Shown here: positions 1-10,050 of the stretch, one piece after another
How the letters are laid out: each line of letters opens with the position of its first letter
Numbering within the stretch: position 1 is the stretch's first letter
Assembly (NCBI GenBank): GCA_949825065.1
Contig: OX463856.1
Location: 16,452,095-16,516,094 of the forward strand
DNA from: Odontocerum albicorne
Lineage: Eukaryota > Arthropoda > Insecta > Trichoptera > Odontoceridae
Length of the DNA stretch: 64,000 nt
Direction: 5' to 3'
Program-made: the position numbers and the translations under genes
The notes under the pieces: generated by a model
Databases searched by the model: none
Seen by the model: the letters and a program-made list of their open reading frames with translations, nothing else
What the model was told of the DNA's origin: nothing

Positions 1-45
1 ATATCTGAACACAGTTAAAATGTGAGCAATTATGCCAAAAATATC

Positions 46-640
46 GAGTCAGTAAAACGTATATTACGTGGTTAAATTCTGTCTCAACAAAATGATTCCA
101 TAAAAAAAAAATTTCAAAACTATCTCAATGAAGAATAAAATATGGGCAATCATGAGAAAATATCATGTCAGTAAAATCTCTATTTAATGGTTAAGTTCTG
201 TCTCAGAAAAATAATTTCGATGAAATAAGGAAATAAGAAGCGTACCGTCGTTGCAAATAATACAAGATTGTTCAAAACGATGATATATGTGTATATAGTA
301 TATTTAAATAACCTAACGCAGGTAAAATTAAGAAAATTATGAGAAAAATACGAGTATCTAGCCAGTAAAATCTGTATTAAATTATTCAATTCTGTCTCAC
401 CAAAATAATTTCAACGTAATAAGGATATAGGAAGCATATTATCCTTTCGAATGATACAAGACTATTCAAAACGATGATAATATATGTTTCCTAAAATAAC
501 ATAATGCAGGTAAAATGACGAAAATTAGGTTTAAAATATCAACCCAGTAAAAACATGTGTATGTCTTATAGTTAAATTATGCCTTAACAATATCAATCCA
601 CACAAGCTTATTACAAAACCATGATATGCTTCCTTGAATA
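46..640. repeat. Degenerate tandem repeat, unit up to about 190 bp, four copies
   Basis: The motif (g)tcagtaaaa followed by a gttaaattctgtctca-like segment recurs near 50, 168, 361 and 544. The spacings are about 118, 193 and 183 bases, so the first copy is shortened. The second and third copies also share a segment ending in ttcaaaacgatgata. No coding potential is seen. Similarity is judged by eye. Confidence 0.7.
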
Positions 641-685
641 TATCAATGTCTGTTGATTATAAGAATATCTAGGTTTATTTCTAAG

Positions 686-843
686 AGTTGCAAACTCCTG
701 CTAGTACGGCATTGCCCCTCAAATGGGCGTGTCGTGCTACACGGGATTCCGGCTCACCAGCGCTCTCGCAGGACCGCTGTCCGTCCCAACTCTGCCCGCC
801 ATAAACCATTGGCAGGCATCATCACTGCGTCTGTATTCATCAG
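686..843 (+). other. GC- and CpG-rich island, possible exon with splice donor
   Basis: This stretch is clearly richer in GC and CpG than its flanks. It ends in cag|gtaaaata, a good donor-like site, and has AG acceptor-like sites just upstream (atttctaag at 685 and cctgctag at 704). Two plus-strand frames are open through it; one from 705 reads YGIAPQMGVSCYTGF and on to the donor. The minus strand also has an open stretch. I do not recognise any of these products. It could be a host exon, a 5' non-coding exon or a piece of an unrecognised element. Confidence 0.3.
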
Positions 844-2119
844 GTAAAATAATAACTTATTCATATTTTTAAAGTTAATAAATCATTTTATAAGTAAACG
901 TTTCTTAAATTGACACTTTTTATTAGTTAAGTTGTTATTTTATTTGTATATACGATCTGTTACAACCAATTGGAACGATATTACAGAGGTCTATTGAAAA
1001 CCAGACTTATTATTTTTTTTATAAAATGTGGGAATCGAATCTGTAGGTAATCTCTGAGTTGGAAGTTAGGCGTCTTACTTGGTCACGGATGTCGGATGAT
1101 GTGTGCTTTTAGAGTAACTTCAGGCATTGAACGAGATTATAGAAATACATTTAAGATGTCTTATCGAGTTGAGTTTAGGGAAGTAATGCTCTTATCTCCA
1201 CTTTTCACACTATGGTTGACACTAACACACCACTGTGCACAATCATTTTTTAATTTATTGACAAAAACAGTACTAAGACTTGACTTTGTTACTTACAGTA
1301 ACACACCTTTCAATATCTCTCTCTACCATACCATCTCTTGTAAAGCTGTTCGCCAATTATAAAAAAAAATCGGTTTAAAAATAATAAAAATATTAATTTT
1401 GAAAATAAATATATTTGAAAAAAAAAGTTGATAAATTGAAACAGCCTCGTTTTGAGTTTCTCGTAAATGTAGTCCGTCTTCTATCATAATTGTATTTAAC
1501 AAGATTACTTCTCTTACTTTTTGCAACAAAAAAATAGATAAACTCGCTTTTGAGTAGTGGTTAAATATGTAAGTGATTAAGAACGTGTAAATTGATTCTG
1601 CAAATTGCAGTTTCACCATATGCCTGATCACGCACGTTTCCAATATTCCCGTATAATTTTTGCTGTCAACTTTTCTCGTTTCTCATATATCTTATGCAGG
1701 GATTATTCTTCGTGATGAAGAGTTTCAACACGATGTATTTATTACTTTGCCCCTCCTCAAATACCGAGCGAAACCCAACCAACACAACTCTTCAGTTAAC
1801 ATGTTAAAGAAAACCCCATTCTCAGAGATATTATTGCAAGATCGATGCCTTTTTGTTGAAGATTTAGCTGTAGGTTGCTTTTCGAAGAATCAAGAAAATA
1901 TGATGTATGATGTTAGGTTGTTTAAAATTATAGGTGTTATATGGAGGGTTCAATTCGATATTTAGTTTATTGATTATTAAACAATCTTCTGTCAGCAAGA
2001 CTATTGATCTTGTAAAAGGATTTAAGGTGGTCTGCCGTTGATTTATCTGTTTGTTTATTTGTTTTATAAATCTAATTTTATTTAATTCCACAACAGTATT
2101 TTAGAACAATTTTTTTATG
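844..2119. other. AT-rich sequence without recognised features
   Basis: Only short ORFs with no recognisable motif occur here. They are of the length expected by chance at this base composition. No repeat family used elsewhere in the window was recognised. Confidence 0.5.
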
Positions 2120-2257
2120 TACGAAAGTAAAACGTGGACAAGGAAAAATACTGAAAGAAGCCGAATACGTGCTTTAGAATTACGTGCACTGAGAAAAATA
2201 CATGGGGTGACAATGTATGACAGAACATGGAATAAAGTGATGTTGGACTCACATTCG
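2120..2257 (+). mobile_element. LINE-K fragment (RT C-terminal segment)
   Basis: Reading from 2120 gives an open stretch that starts YESKTWTRKN and goes on through RALELRALRKIHGVTMYDR. This matches the C-terminal part of non-LTR retrotransposon ORF2 proteins (pattern YGSETWTLTKK...ALRKIHGVT) that recurs many times in this window. Only about 45 codons remain. The clade of this LINE is not settled from the fragment. Confidence 0.7.
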
Positions 2258-2523
2258 TCAACCCTGTTTCGCGTTTGATATCGCACTGTTGTTACAAACT
2301 ACTCGGTTTTATGATGAGAATGTCAAGATAATTTAACAGTACCTATATCATTTGGAACTTATATACGTCTCTAATAAGAACTAAATTAGAACATGCATTT
2401 ACAGTTTGGGCTCCTCATTAACTCAAATATGAGAACAATATCTAAAAATACAAAAAAAATACTCAGATATGTATGGTACGGTTAAGATTTTTTTACTTTA
2501 GCAACTTAAATATCTTTGTTGTT

Positions 2524-2775
2524 GTTTATAGTTAAGGCATTAACGTTGTGGAGGTTTAAAGACATTGTAATTTATTTTTATCAACCACTGTTTATTCCAC
2601 TTTTTTGTGACGGTATAACCCTACCGGTTTCAAAGCTTTCACCTCATCTTCAGGGGAGCAGCATTTAGTCTTGTTTGCGCTCCCCTGAAGATGAGGTGAA
2701 AGCCTTGAAACCGGTAGGGTTATACCGTCACAAAAAAGGGGAATAAACAGTGTTCGATAAAAATAAATTACAATT
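2524..2775. mobile_element. PLE-1 palindrome (paired inverted Penelope-like terminal repeats)
   Basis: Two arms of about 115 bases face each other around a short centre near 2656-2684. The left arm carries ttattccac, ataaccctaccggtttc and acctcatcttcag; the right arm is its reverse complement. The outer part on the left includes ttaaggcattaacgttgtgg, which flanks other PLE-1 copies on the opposite strand. The ccggtttc/gaaaccgg and gatgagg pieces are typical of Penelope-like terminal repeats. No RT body is present. Confidence 0.7.
2685..2729 (+). ncRNA. Hammerhead-ribozyme-like core in PLE-1
   Basis: The order ctgaaga, then gaggt-gaaa-gcctt, then GAAAC follows the hammerhead core plan (CUGANGA, stem II with GAAA loop, GAAA). 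The first box is CTGAAGA where the other copies have CTGATGA. After GAAAC, cggta and taccg can pair as stem III, leaving a GTC triplet at 2727-2729. A mirror copy lies at 2609-2652 on the minus strand. Cleavage activity is inferred, not shown. Confidence 0.5.
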
Positions 2776-3134
2776 AAATATCTTTGGTTTCAACATAGTC
2801 TATATAAGCAATATATTAAATTGTTATTCGACTAATTACATTGATCCCTGCGTTAATCATGGAGTAACTAAGTAATTTAATATTACATATTTTAATATGG
2901 AGTTACACAAAGGCAAAACCGAAACGTTTCATACATGTTTTTTATGCCTATGTAGGCAAGTGTCCATAACAATGGCCACAGCCGTTACGTTTCTGTTCTC
3001 GCACTGTAAAAATTCATGTATTTTTGTACTATTAGCATCATCGCCAATATCTGTTAAGATCGTAGGAGTTCGCATAGACAGTATGTTATGAATGAAAAAC
3101 TAAATATCTATAATTATCATCTTTGGTTTCTTCC
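2776..3134. other. Unassigned AT-rich sequence
   Basis: It holds one 64-codon open frame without recognisable motifs. Nothing else was seen. Confidence 0.5.
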
Positions 3135-3423
3135 ACCTACGATGATTTCTATTTGTGGTTGTAAGACATCTGTCTTTCGACCCGGTTGTGGGTTCGATTA
3201 CGTTCACAACTCAGATTTTTTTTAAAACGGGTTCCAATCTGGTTTGATGATTTCCATGGCCTATTTGTAAGACGACTGTCTTCCGACACGGAGGTTGCGG
3301 GCGAAAACCCAGTTATAAAAAAACTGAAGGCCTCGTAAATATATTTCTGCTTGGGTGGAAGAGATTGCCACATTTCGAAAATTCCACAAGGCTGTAATTT
3401 ATATAAAGAAAGTATTATAGATA
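3135..3423 (+). mobile_element. SINE-A dimer (two tRNA-like heads, one tail)
   Basis: The first head (about 3135-3230) has tggttgtaagac and a B box gggttcgattacg. It runs into a short body and then a second head starts near 3249 with catggcctatttgtaagac and gaggttgcggg. Only the second unit has the full tail with ggaagagattgccaca. The first unit stops inside its body, so this is a head-head-tail arrangement. A similar dimer lies at 63040-63360. Confidence 0.75.
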
Positions 3424-3467
3424 ATTCGCTTGAGCGCTCCTATAGCTGCCAGACGTCATTTGTTCAG

Positions 3468-3552
3468 TATAAGTGGGTTTAAGTCTTGAGTAAGAGTTAC
3501 CTTGAGGATAGTTTGCCTGTAAATGGCGCTGTATAAAATTGTCCATTGCATT
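3468..3552 (+). mobile_element. L2-like LINE 3' end
   Basis: The string gagtaagagttaccttgagg followed by atggcgctgtataaaattgt matches the terminal 3' UTR of the L2-like family seen at 7.9, 19.7 and 55.5 kb (cggcgctatataaat). Only the last 85 bases remain. Confidence 0.65.
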
Positions 3553-3561
3553 TATTGAAGA

Positions 3562-3672
3562 TTTCACTTCAGGCCTCTTTTACATCTCTCTGTTTGGTTG
3601 TAAGAAATTGCCATATGACAATTTATCCAACAGGTTGAACTGTATACAACTAAAGTCTAATAAAATAAAAAC
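3562..3672 (+). mobile_element. SINE-A 3' part
   Basis: It contains the body and tail (ttcacttcaggcctctttta, ttggttgtaagaaattgcc, gttgaactgtatacaac) and ends in an A/T-rich tail. It lacks the tRNA-like head. Confidence 0.7.
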
Positions 3673-3744
3673 GTGGCCATATCATATGTCATTAATTTAA
3701 TAATAACTGATAATATAGCGGGTAAAATGAACACAGAAAGAAGA

Positions 3745-3990
3745 CGCGTTGACTTAATTGCAGCCTTGGGTTACGATTCATTCATTCGTATGATACCCTT
3801 CAACTTTGGAGATTCAGACATCTTGAAAAGCGTGGTCGGGAGACTTCAATGATCAAGCCTTCGTATTTAAAACCACTAAAGTAGTCACGGAACTCGTTTT
3901 TCATAATCACATGTGTTAGCAATAATACCACTACCGCACTTGAAAGATAATAATGCTCTCATACATCTAACGCGTGTAAGTATTGTTAAT
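3745..3990 (-). mobile_element. SINE-B copy, degenerate
   Basis: The reverse complement contains acgcttttcaagatgtctga and gttgaagggtatcat. These match the 3' part of the SINE-B copy at 57.9 kb (cactcttcaatatgtccgaa, atatgttgaag). The 5' part is poorly preserved. Confidence 0.5.
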
Positions 3991-4008
3991 ACCAGAATAA
4001 TTATTAAC

Positions 4009-4317
4009 TCTACGCTCCATCGCAGCCAGAACTCTTAGAGATCGGATCAGAAATGAAACGAGAAGGTCTGTCTGTGGTGTTGAAGACATAGTAAGGTGGG
4101 GAAGAAGCAGAAGTCACTTCTGGAGGGATCATGTGGACCGCATGGAGGATATAAGACTGGCAAAAATCGCTAAGACTGAAAACCCTAACGGCAAAAGATT
4201 ATCAGGAAGGCCGCCGAAAAGGTGGAAGGACAGCTGGACGTCATCATCCCAGGACAGCCCACCATCACAAACAGGGCATACGACCTAAACAAAGAGGAAG
4301 AAGAAGAATAATAATTA
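4009..4317 (+). mobile_element. RTE-like LINE, 3'-terminal fragment
   Basis: From the codon gca near 4023 an open frame runs about 85 codons: AARTLRDRIRNETRRSVCG, then VRWGRSRSHFWRDHVDRM, then RLAKIAKTEN and SGRPPKRWKDSW. This is the familiar C-terminal segment of RTE/jockey-type ORF2 proteins. The copy ends in gaggaagaagaagaataata, a GAA/GAAT-type tail. The RT and endonuclease domains are absent, so it is 5'-truncated. A second copy lies at 59728-59940 and a scrap at 16400. Confidence 0.8.
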
Positions 4318-4357
4318 TTTTACCAGAATAGAACCTTTGTTTATTTTTTTCGGATGT

Positions 4358-4412
4358 ATTGGCCTCTCGTCCTCTCTGCCTACCCCAGAAGGAAAAATGT
4401 TATGTATGTTTT
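4358..4412 (+). mobile_element. LINE-K 3' end scrap
   Basis: The string ctctctgcctaccccagaag with a following atgttatgtatg matches the 3' end of the LINE-K copies at 15.8, 17.5 and 34.9 kb. Confidence 0.5.
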
Positions 4413-4415
4413 TTC

Positions 4416-4650
4416 ATTTCATTTGTATGATACCCTTCAACAGAATTGGTGATTTGCACATTTATAAGAGCGTGGCCCGAAGACAATATTGTCTTCGGTT
4501 CCACTAAGCAAGCTTTCTGGTTAAGAACCACTTGAGTAACTCAAAACTCCTACTGCAAATGCATAGGCAACAACACTACTAGATAAACTTGTTTACGAGA
4601 GTAATACTCTTTGAAAATATGTGAAGATAGGAAATTAAGACGCTCTGTCT
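4416..4650 (-). mobile_element. SINE-B copy
   Basis: Its reverse complement holds gttgaagggtatcat at its 3' end, plus aagcttgcttagtggaacc and caatattgtcttcgg. These line up with the internal part of the copy at 36.2-36.5 kb. A LINE-K-like 3' scrap (ctgtcttctttgcctactg) follows at 4642-4700 on the plus strand. Confidence 0.5.
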
Positions 4651-5076
4651 TCTTTGCCTACTGCAACAGAGAAATAACGTGTTATTGTATGTATGTGTTA
4701 TTCAAAAAGCGTTTAAATTATAAAGAGGAATTCTTACTTTAATTATCTGCTTGTGTTCCTCTATTCCCCCAAAACAAATACAGTAAACTCTCGATTATTC
4801 GAGATCGCATTAACCACGTTGCTGATGAACTGTGGCAGTAAACTATTCCAAAACGATGCGTAAATTGGGATAAATTCTGATAATAATTTTCTTGGATATG
4901 AAGTTTAAAATGATAAAGACATTGTGCAACTAATGAACTTTCAGCTACTAATGACACAGATCAGAAAGAAGCTACCCTCTAGAAAATATACTACTTAAAT
5001 TGAGCAACAGGAATGATTGCCAAAAAGTGAATACTGGGAGAAGCTAAACAAGCACGCCGTCATATCAGACGTCCTC

Positions 5077-5290
5077 CGAGGCTTAGTTGGTAAGACGCTT
5101 GTCTCCCAACCCGGAGGTTGCGCGTTCGATTCCCGTTAGAACTCATTTTTTTTTAAAATTATTCCAGTCCGGTTTTTGCTTAAGCACTTTTTAAGGTCTT
5201 TCTGGTTCGTGAGAAGATGTTTCCTCGTGAAAATAAGCTTGCCAGATTGTTCTGTATATAAAGAAAGTATGATACAATACAATAAATATG
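5077..5290 (+). mobile_element. SINE-A, near full length
   Basis: The head has gaggcttagttggtaagacg (A box region) and gcgttcgattcccgtt (B box). The body contains ccagtccggtttttgcttaa and the 3' end is gatacaatacaataaatatg. Part of the ggaagagattgcc tail is decayed. It is directly abutted by an L2-like fragment. Confidence 0.8.
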
Positions 5291-5640
5291 TTGTTCCAAA
5301 TTGATCCAATAGGGCGGGGTTTTATGATAGGGCTTTTACCGTTGCTGACCCTATGACGTGGACTGGTCTACTTCTTTGAGTTAGAGATACAGGTGGCGTA
5401 TGCAGCTTCAAGAAGCACTTATAGACTACACTTTTTGGAAGGTCTTATAAAAATGTATGATATTATATGAACACTACACAATGCCCTACACCGAATTTGT
5501 TACTATCACACATTGGAAGATTACAAAGGTTTCTTTGTATGTAATTTGTCTCCCCTTTGTAATTTTTCTGAGACTTTCTTACCAAATATGTTTTTCTTAT
5601 CATATGCAGATACGGAAAATAATTTATCTAATGGCTTATC
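5291..5640 (+). mobile_element. L2-like LINE fragment (ORF2 end and 3' UTR)
   Basis: It opens with a segment gatccaatagggcggggttt that is shared with the copy at 7.73 kb. Translation gives remnants of an FAVAGPxxWNGLP-like motif, the typical end of CR1/L2-type ORF2 proteins (here FTVADPMTWTGLL). The 3' UTR piece ttaccaaatatgtttttctt follows. There are several stop codons and the true 3' end is missing. Confidence 0.65.
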
Positions 5641-5667
5641 ATCCAGTATAATCGAGAGTCTACTGTA

Positions 5668-6084
5668 CATATTTTTGCTCTATTTACCGTGCCCCCTAAC
5701 AATTTTAATTAATCCATATTCTTATTTATTTACAAGTTTATTTAGGTCGTCTGTCGCGTGGCCTTTTAAGGTTATATGCACCACTGCCAGGGTGGAATTA
5801 TAATGAATCTCCGCCATTTCCGTTCTTAATTCGCCGAAAATGTAAACTGGCACATACTTTTCCAACAAGTGACAGGTATCTTATACAATTCGTTATTTAC
5901 TCATTTACACGGAATCCTCGAGGAAGCAAGATCAAGCTAGCGGAAGCTGAAAAACATTTCCATGACAAACTTAACGTTTCTGAATATTTTCGAAATAAGG
6001 TGGTAGGATTATTTGACTTTAAAAACTATCTCCGACTGTTTATTGATCTGTCCCAATGCAATTGTCATCCTACGATATAAAAGG
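5668..6084. other. Unassigned AT-rich sequence
   Basis: No recognised repeat or ORF was seen here. Confidence 0.45.
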
Positions 6085-7075
6085 TCATAAATTGTGATCG
6101 TCTGTTATTATGAGGAAATTCATTCAGTGTGCACACTGATTTCTAGATTTTGTTGACATTGGGTTTTTATTTACATTACACGACTGGGGCTGTCTGTTAT
6201 GAATATTAGCTATGAAGGAATCCATACTGATTTACATATTTTGTTGATACTATGTTTTCATTTACATTGCACGATACACAGTATCTTAAAATATACGAGT
6301 ATGTGTGATTTCAGGATATATATTTACACATTTATTGCAAAGAGTATGGATCTTACCCTTGACTGTATCCCATGTTTTTTAATGCGTATGTTTGGATATT
6401 ACTATATAAGCGTTAGAAAAAATCTAATCACCTATTTATACTCGTACATAATATACTCGTACATAAATTGCTAACGGGAAAAAACAGCAAACACTTGGTT
6501 GATTTACCGACTGTTTTTTGTACTGGACAATTACATTATTTACGCCATTGAGATTTAGATTGTTTTCAGTGCTGTATTTACGAATGGAGCTCGTAAGAAT
6601 CATTCGCACACGGAATTACCTTATTGAATGAATTTTCTGATATCGAGGATTAAACTCCTTAATAAACTTTGTAGGTATAACTGAGTCACTTCACAAGGAG
6701 GCATGAGTAACATTGTTCGTGTTGTCATCATACTATATTTAGACTTTACAATTTTATATCTTATTATGTGGTGTAATTGGGTAAAAGATGTATCAAATGT
6801 AAAATAAAATAAGAATAAATTAAATTAAAACAAAATATACTGTTATTAATCTATTTTACTTTATACGTCCGATATCTGACCATATTCATTGCCTGTTTTG
6901 AGACAATTGACTCACACCCATAAAATTCACATAAATATAGTAGTTTGATTCAGTGGTCGTATGTTATTATGAATATAACGAACTCATTAGGGAATTCATT
7001 CAATGTACATACTGATTTCCAGATTTGTTGATATTTTTTTTATTTACATTTCACGATTGTGATCGTCTATCTCTT
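6085..7075. repeat. Dispersed direct repeats of about 100 bp
   Basis: Three related segments are seen, near 6089-6185, 6190-6285 and 6955-7070. Each has gttattatga or gttatgaatatta, a segment like attcattcagtgtacatac, and ttatttacattacacgat. The first two are nearly adjacent and the third is about 750 bases away. No protein similarity was seen. Confidence 0.55.
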
Positions 7076-7585
7076 CTTCATGCAGCAGATTCTTATTGTT
7101 TTTTTTTTCTGCATCATTCTTGAGATGTGGATTGCCAATTATTCCTCAATCTATTTGGGAGTATGCCTGTTGTACGGTTCGTTATTTAGACGGGATCCAT
7201 CCAATAATATTTTCCATGCCTTCATCATCTTACGATGTCATCGTTTTCACATATTCTTCTTATTGTCTGAGTGTTCACTAGTTAGTTATACATAATAAAA
7301 TCTTCATTTCTGATGTTCTAAGAGGTCTGATGACTAAGTTGATGTGGTATCGGTCTAGGTTCAATGTATTTTATTTTAGTAAAATTTTAAAAGTCTAAAT
7401 ATACTTGTAACAACATAAACAATTAATTCATACTTCCAGTGAAATGGTTTAGTAGTTATGCCTTCAGATTTTATTAAGTAGTTCTTAATTTATCCACCGA
7501 GATTTATAAATGGAAGATTTCGATATCAGAAAATTCATTCAATAATGTCAATCCGTGTGCGAGTAATGACATTACAGGTCTAACA
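6595..7585. repeat. Inverted repeat arms (about 55-75 bp) 850 bp apart
   Basis: The left arm near 6600-6652 contains cattcgcacacggaattacc and attgaatgaattttctgata. The right arm near 7505-7582 contains the reverse complement (tatcagaaaattcattcaat, ccgtgtgcgagtaatg). The pair may mark the ends of an old non-autonomous element. No transposase was seen between them. Confidence 0.5.
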
Positions 7586-7724
7586 ATTGTTTGCAATACA
7601 TATCCTCAGTATACTTCCTTTGGTAATGTATTTAATTTTTCATCTACTGTGTTTCTACATACATGATGTGTCTTTGGAGAGGAGTAGAACATTCTAATTA
7701 ATTTCGTTTTCATCGAATAAATTG

Positions 7725-7965
7725 ACTGTTCCGAATTGATCCAATAGGGCGGGGTATTATGACAAAGCTTTTGCCGTTACTGTTCCTGTGGCACGGAATG
7801 GTCTGTCTCCAAGTGTTAAATATATGGGTGACGTGTGCAGCTTTAGAAAGCACTTTGGAAAGTCGAATGGGTCTACTACCTTTAAGTTCTTAAACTTATT
7901 CTGAAAATAATAGTGTGTTTGCTGTGAACCAAACGGCGCTATATAAATGTTCCTTTCATTAATAT
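7725..7965 (+). mobile_element. L2-like LINE 3' end, internally deleted
   Basis: It shares gatccaatagggcggggt with the 5.3-kb copy and keeps a cacggaatggtctg segment coding for a WNGL-like remnant. It then jumps to the family terminus aacggcgctatataaatgtt. Most of the 3' UTR is deleted. Confidence 0.65.
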
Positions 7966-8560
7966 TACTATCTTTCGAGATACTGTAGACAGTTTGATTG
8001 ATATTTTTAGTCTAACTTACGCGAATACTCAAGTTACGTTTCTATCTTATTCAAGTCGCGTCGAGTAAATCTCGGCCGAGACTCGACTCGAGAATGTCAG
8101 ATTGAAAATGCTTGAAATAACTAAACCTCTCCAGCACGAGACTCCAGTTCGTATTACAAAACATTATATTATATAAATGCCGAGTGTTCTCGACCCATTG
8201 TTTTCACTCAATTTTATTTTCTTTTTGATTCAACGCAGTCCAAGGCGTGTAATTATAAAATTCAAACGCTATTTGTGTTCGTGATAACATTTCTATCGAT
8301 AATCAATTGAATACGTTCGAAGGATTTCCTTCCCTTTGTTTTCCTTTAGTAGTGTAGGGTTTAGAATTTTTTACTGATTGTTTTTTTTCTATGGCCTCAT
8401 CTTCAAAGTTGTAATTTCGATTCGAAGTTATATGTTCAAAGCGAGCAAAAAAGGGTCCGTGCAATCATCTTCATATGGTTTTTTTGGGAATTAGAGTGAT
8501 CTTTGTAGCCGCACTTGTATTGGTGAGTTCGTGGCTTGATACTTGTAATATTTACGAATT
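7966..8560. other. Unassigned sequence
   Basis: No recognised repeat or coding signal was seen. Confidence 0.45.
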
Positions 8561-8659
8561 CCATGGACAGCAAGGCGAACTAATGTAGTCATTCCATGGA
8601 CAGCAAGGCGAACTAATGTCTCCATTCCGTGGACAGCAAGGCGAACGTAAGTCTCCATT
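8561..8659. repeat. 33-bp tandem repeat, three copies
   Basis: The unit ccatggacagcaaggcgaac plus 13 more bases starts at 8561, 8594 and 8627. A period of 33 keeps frames open on the minus strand (repeated VRLAVHGM in one frame, SSPCCPWN in another). That explains the two short minus-strand ORFs here, which I do not count as genes. Confidence 0.85.
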
Positions 8660-8789
8660 TGCGAAAAACTGAGAACCACCTACACATTGTCGACAATATG
8701 CCTTCGACGAGTCCTCCGATACCTTGAGCACATTGTTCGTTATCAAGGAGACAATTTGGAGAGATTTATGGTTACTAAAGGTGTGTGAG

Positions 8790-8960
8790 GACGATGCACA
8801 AGAATAATAATCCCAATGGGTTGGACTGACAAACTGAGATATGCAATTGGACTACCCTTTACAAATGAGAGGAGTCGTCAGAGGTTATCATGGGAGTCAC
8901 GATGCTCAGTCATGAGCTAAACAACAGGCTGGAGTTGTAATAGAATATTTGGTCCTGACG
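8790..8960 (+). mobile_element. Possible LINE C-terminal scrap
   Basis: One frame reads PMGWTDKLRYAIGLPF, which resembles the RWxDDLxxxAG segment near the end of RTE/jockey-type ORF2 proteins. Stops and frameshifts follow. The match is weak. Confidence 0.25.
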
Positions 8961-9282
8961 TGTTTCTGTGGAGGGAATGAGCAAACCAATTTATTGAGCA
9001 ATTTCAAGATCATCGAAAAGAGAGTTTACAATCTAAGATAAATTAAATACGACCAACTTTAAATAAATATTCTTCTGTTTCTCTCAGTGTTATATTACAT
9101 TACACGTTTGTTGGGCATAGTACAACTTGACTGATTCATTCTTATATGCCAATCTTTTCCAACTAGCCAAATACAGTTTTTCAAGGCTTTAAGTGAAAAC
9201 CTAACAGAAACCATTTTGAAAAAAAGGTAAACTTAAACTAACGCCGTAGACAGTAAAATACAACGTGAAATGAAGAGCAGAG

Positions 9283-9640
9283 AAATATAAATTAATGAAC
9301 GTAAATAATAATTGTTTATGGTCCACATATTAATAAAACGAAAAAAAAATGTTTCTAGTTCATAAATTAATGAACGTAAATAATAATTGTTTATGGTCCA
9401 TATATTAATGAAACGAAAAAAAATTGTTTCTTGTTCATAAATTAATGAACGTTAATAATAATTGTTTATGGTCCATATATTAATGAAACGAATAAACATT
9501 GTTTCTAGTTCATAAATTAATGAACGTAAATAATAATTGTTTATGGTCCATATATTAATGAAACGAAAAAAAATATTGTTTCTAGTTCATAAATTAATGA
9601 ATGTAACTAATACTCGTTTAAGGTCCATTAATTAATTAAA
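9283..9640. repeat. 75-bp minisatellite, about 4.5 copies
   Basis: The marker attaatgaacgtaaataata recurs at 9291, 9366, 9441, 9516 and about 9593. That gives periods of 75, 75, 75 and 77. Each unit also holds tggtccatatattaatga and a gttcataaa junction. Copies decay toward 9640, and a related scrap lies near 10715. Confidence 0.9.
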
Positions 9641-9714
9641 AATAATTAATTTTCATAAATCAATGGAAATTAATAAAAATTAAAAAAAATTAATAAAATA
9701 AATAAAACACTTAT

Positions 9715-10050
9715 TTTTTATTCACCACTGTTTTATTTGAGTTCACTACCGGTTTCAAAGACACCCGTCTTCCTCGTCAGGTGAAGTTGAACCAAATTAT
9801 GTCTAAAATGTTATATTTTTTCTAATCATAGTTGGTCCAGAAGAGGAGGAGGGGAGAAGTGGGTTATAAGGGGAGGGGAGTAGGTAGGTGTCAAAAGAAT
9901 GGCTTTTAGACCGGAACTTCTCCTGTACCTATTACGATTAGAAAAAATATGTTAGACATAATTTAATTCAACTTCACCTGACGATGATGATTGAGGGAAT
10001 TGAAAACTGTAGTGGAGTCAAATAAAACAGTTGTGAATACAAAATTTAAA
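9715..10050. mobile_element. PLE-2 palindrome (second Penelope-like terminal repeat family)
   Basis: The left arm (ttcaccactgttttatttga, ctaccggtttcaaag, cctcgtcaggtgaa) faces a diverged right arm (cttcacctgacgatgatg, aataaaacagttgtgaat). The G-rich centre at about 9838-9900 is not palindromic. The accggtttc...cgtcaggtgaa order is the same plan as PLE-1 with different sequence, so I treat it as a separate family. Confidence 0.6.
9740..9780 (-). ncRNA. Hammerhead-ribozyme-like core in PLE-2
   Basis: On the minus strand the order is CTGACGA, stem II with gaagac and gtcttt flanking gggt, then GAAAC and cggt. Stem II is six pairs with one G-U wobble. The cleavage triplet and stem I are not clear in this copy. 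The right arm at 9978 keeps CTGACGA but has lost a clean stem II. Confidence 0.45.

Larger units (their letters stand above)
4781..5665. mobile_element. Pogo-like TIR pair bracketing other repeats
   Basis: A left end cagtaaactctcgattattc at 4781 and a right end ataatcgagagtctactg at 5648-5665 are near-perfect inverted repeats. Both are flanked by TA, as expected of Tc1/mariner/pogo insertions. The interior contains SINE-A (5077-5290) and an L2-like fragment (5291-5640). No transposase was recognised. The ends might belong to two separate copies, because the L2-like piece runs right up to the right TIR. A single similar end is at 26608. Confidence 0.5.

Noticed and set aside
8491..8746. Two overlapping minus-strand ORFs with repeated residues
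   Set aside because: They arise from three 33-bp tandem units, which keep frames open because 33 is a multiple of three.
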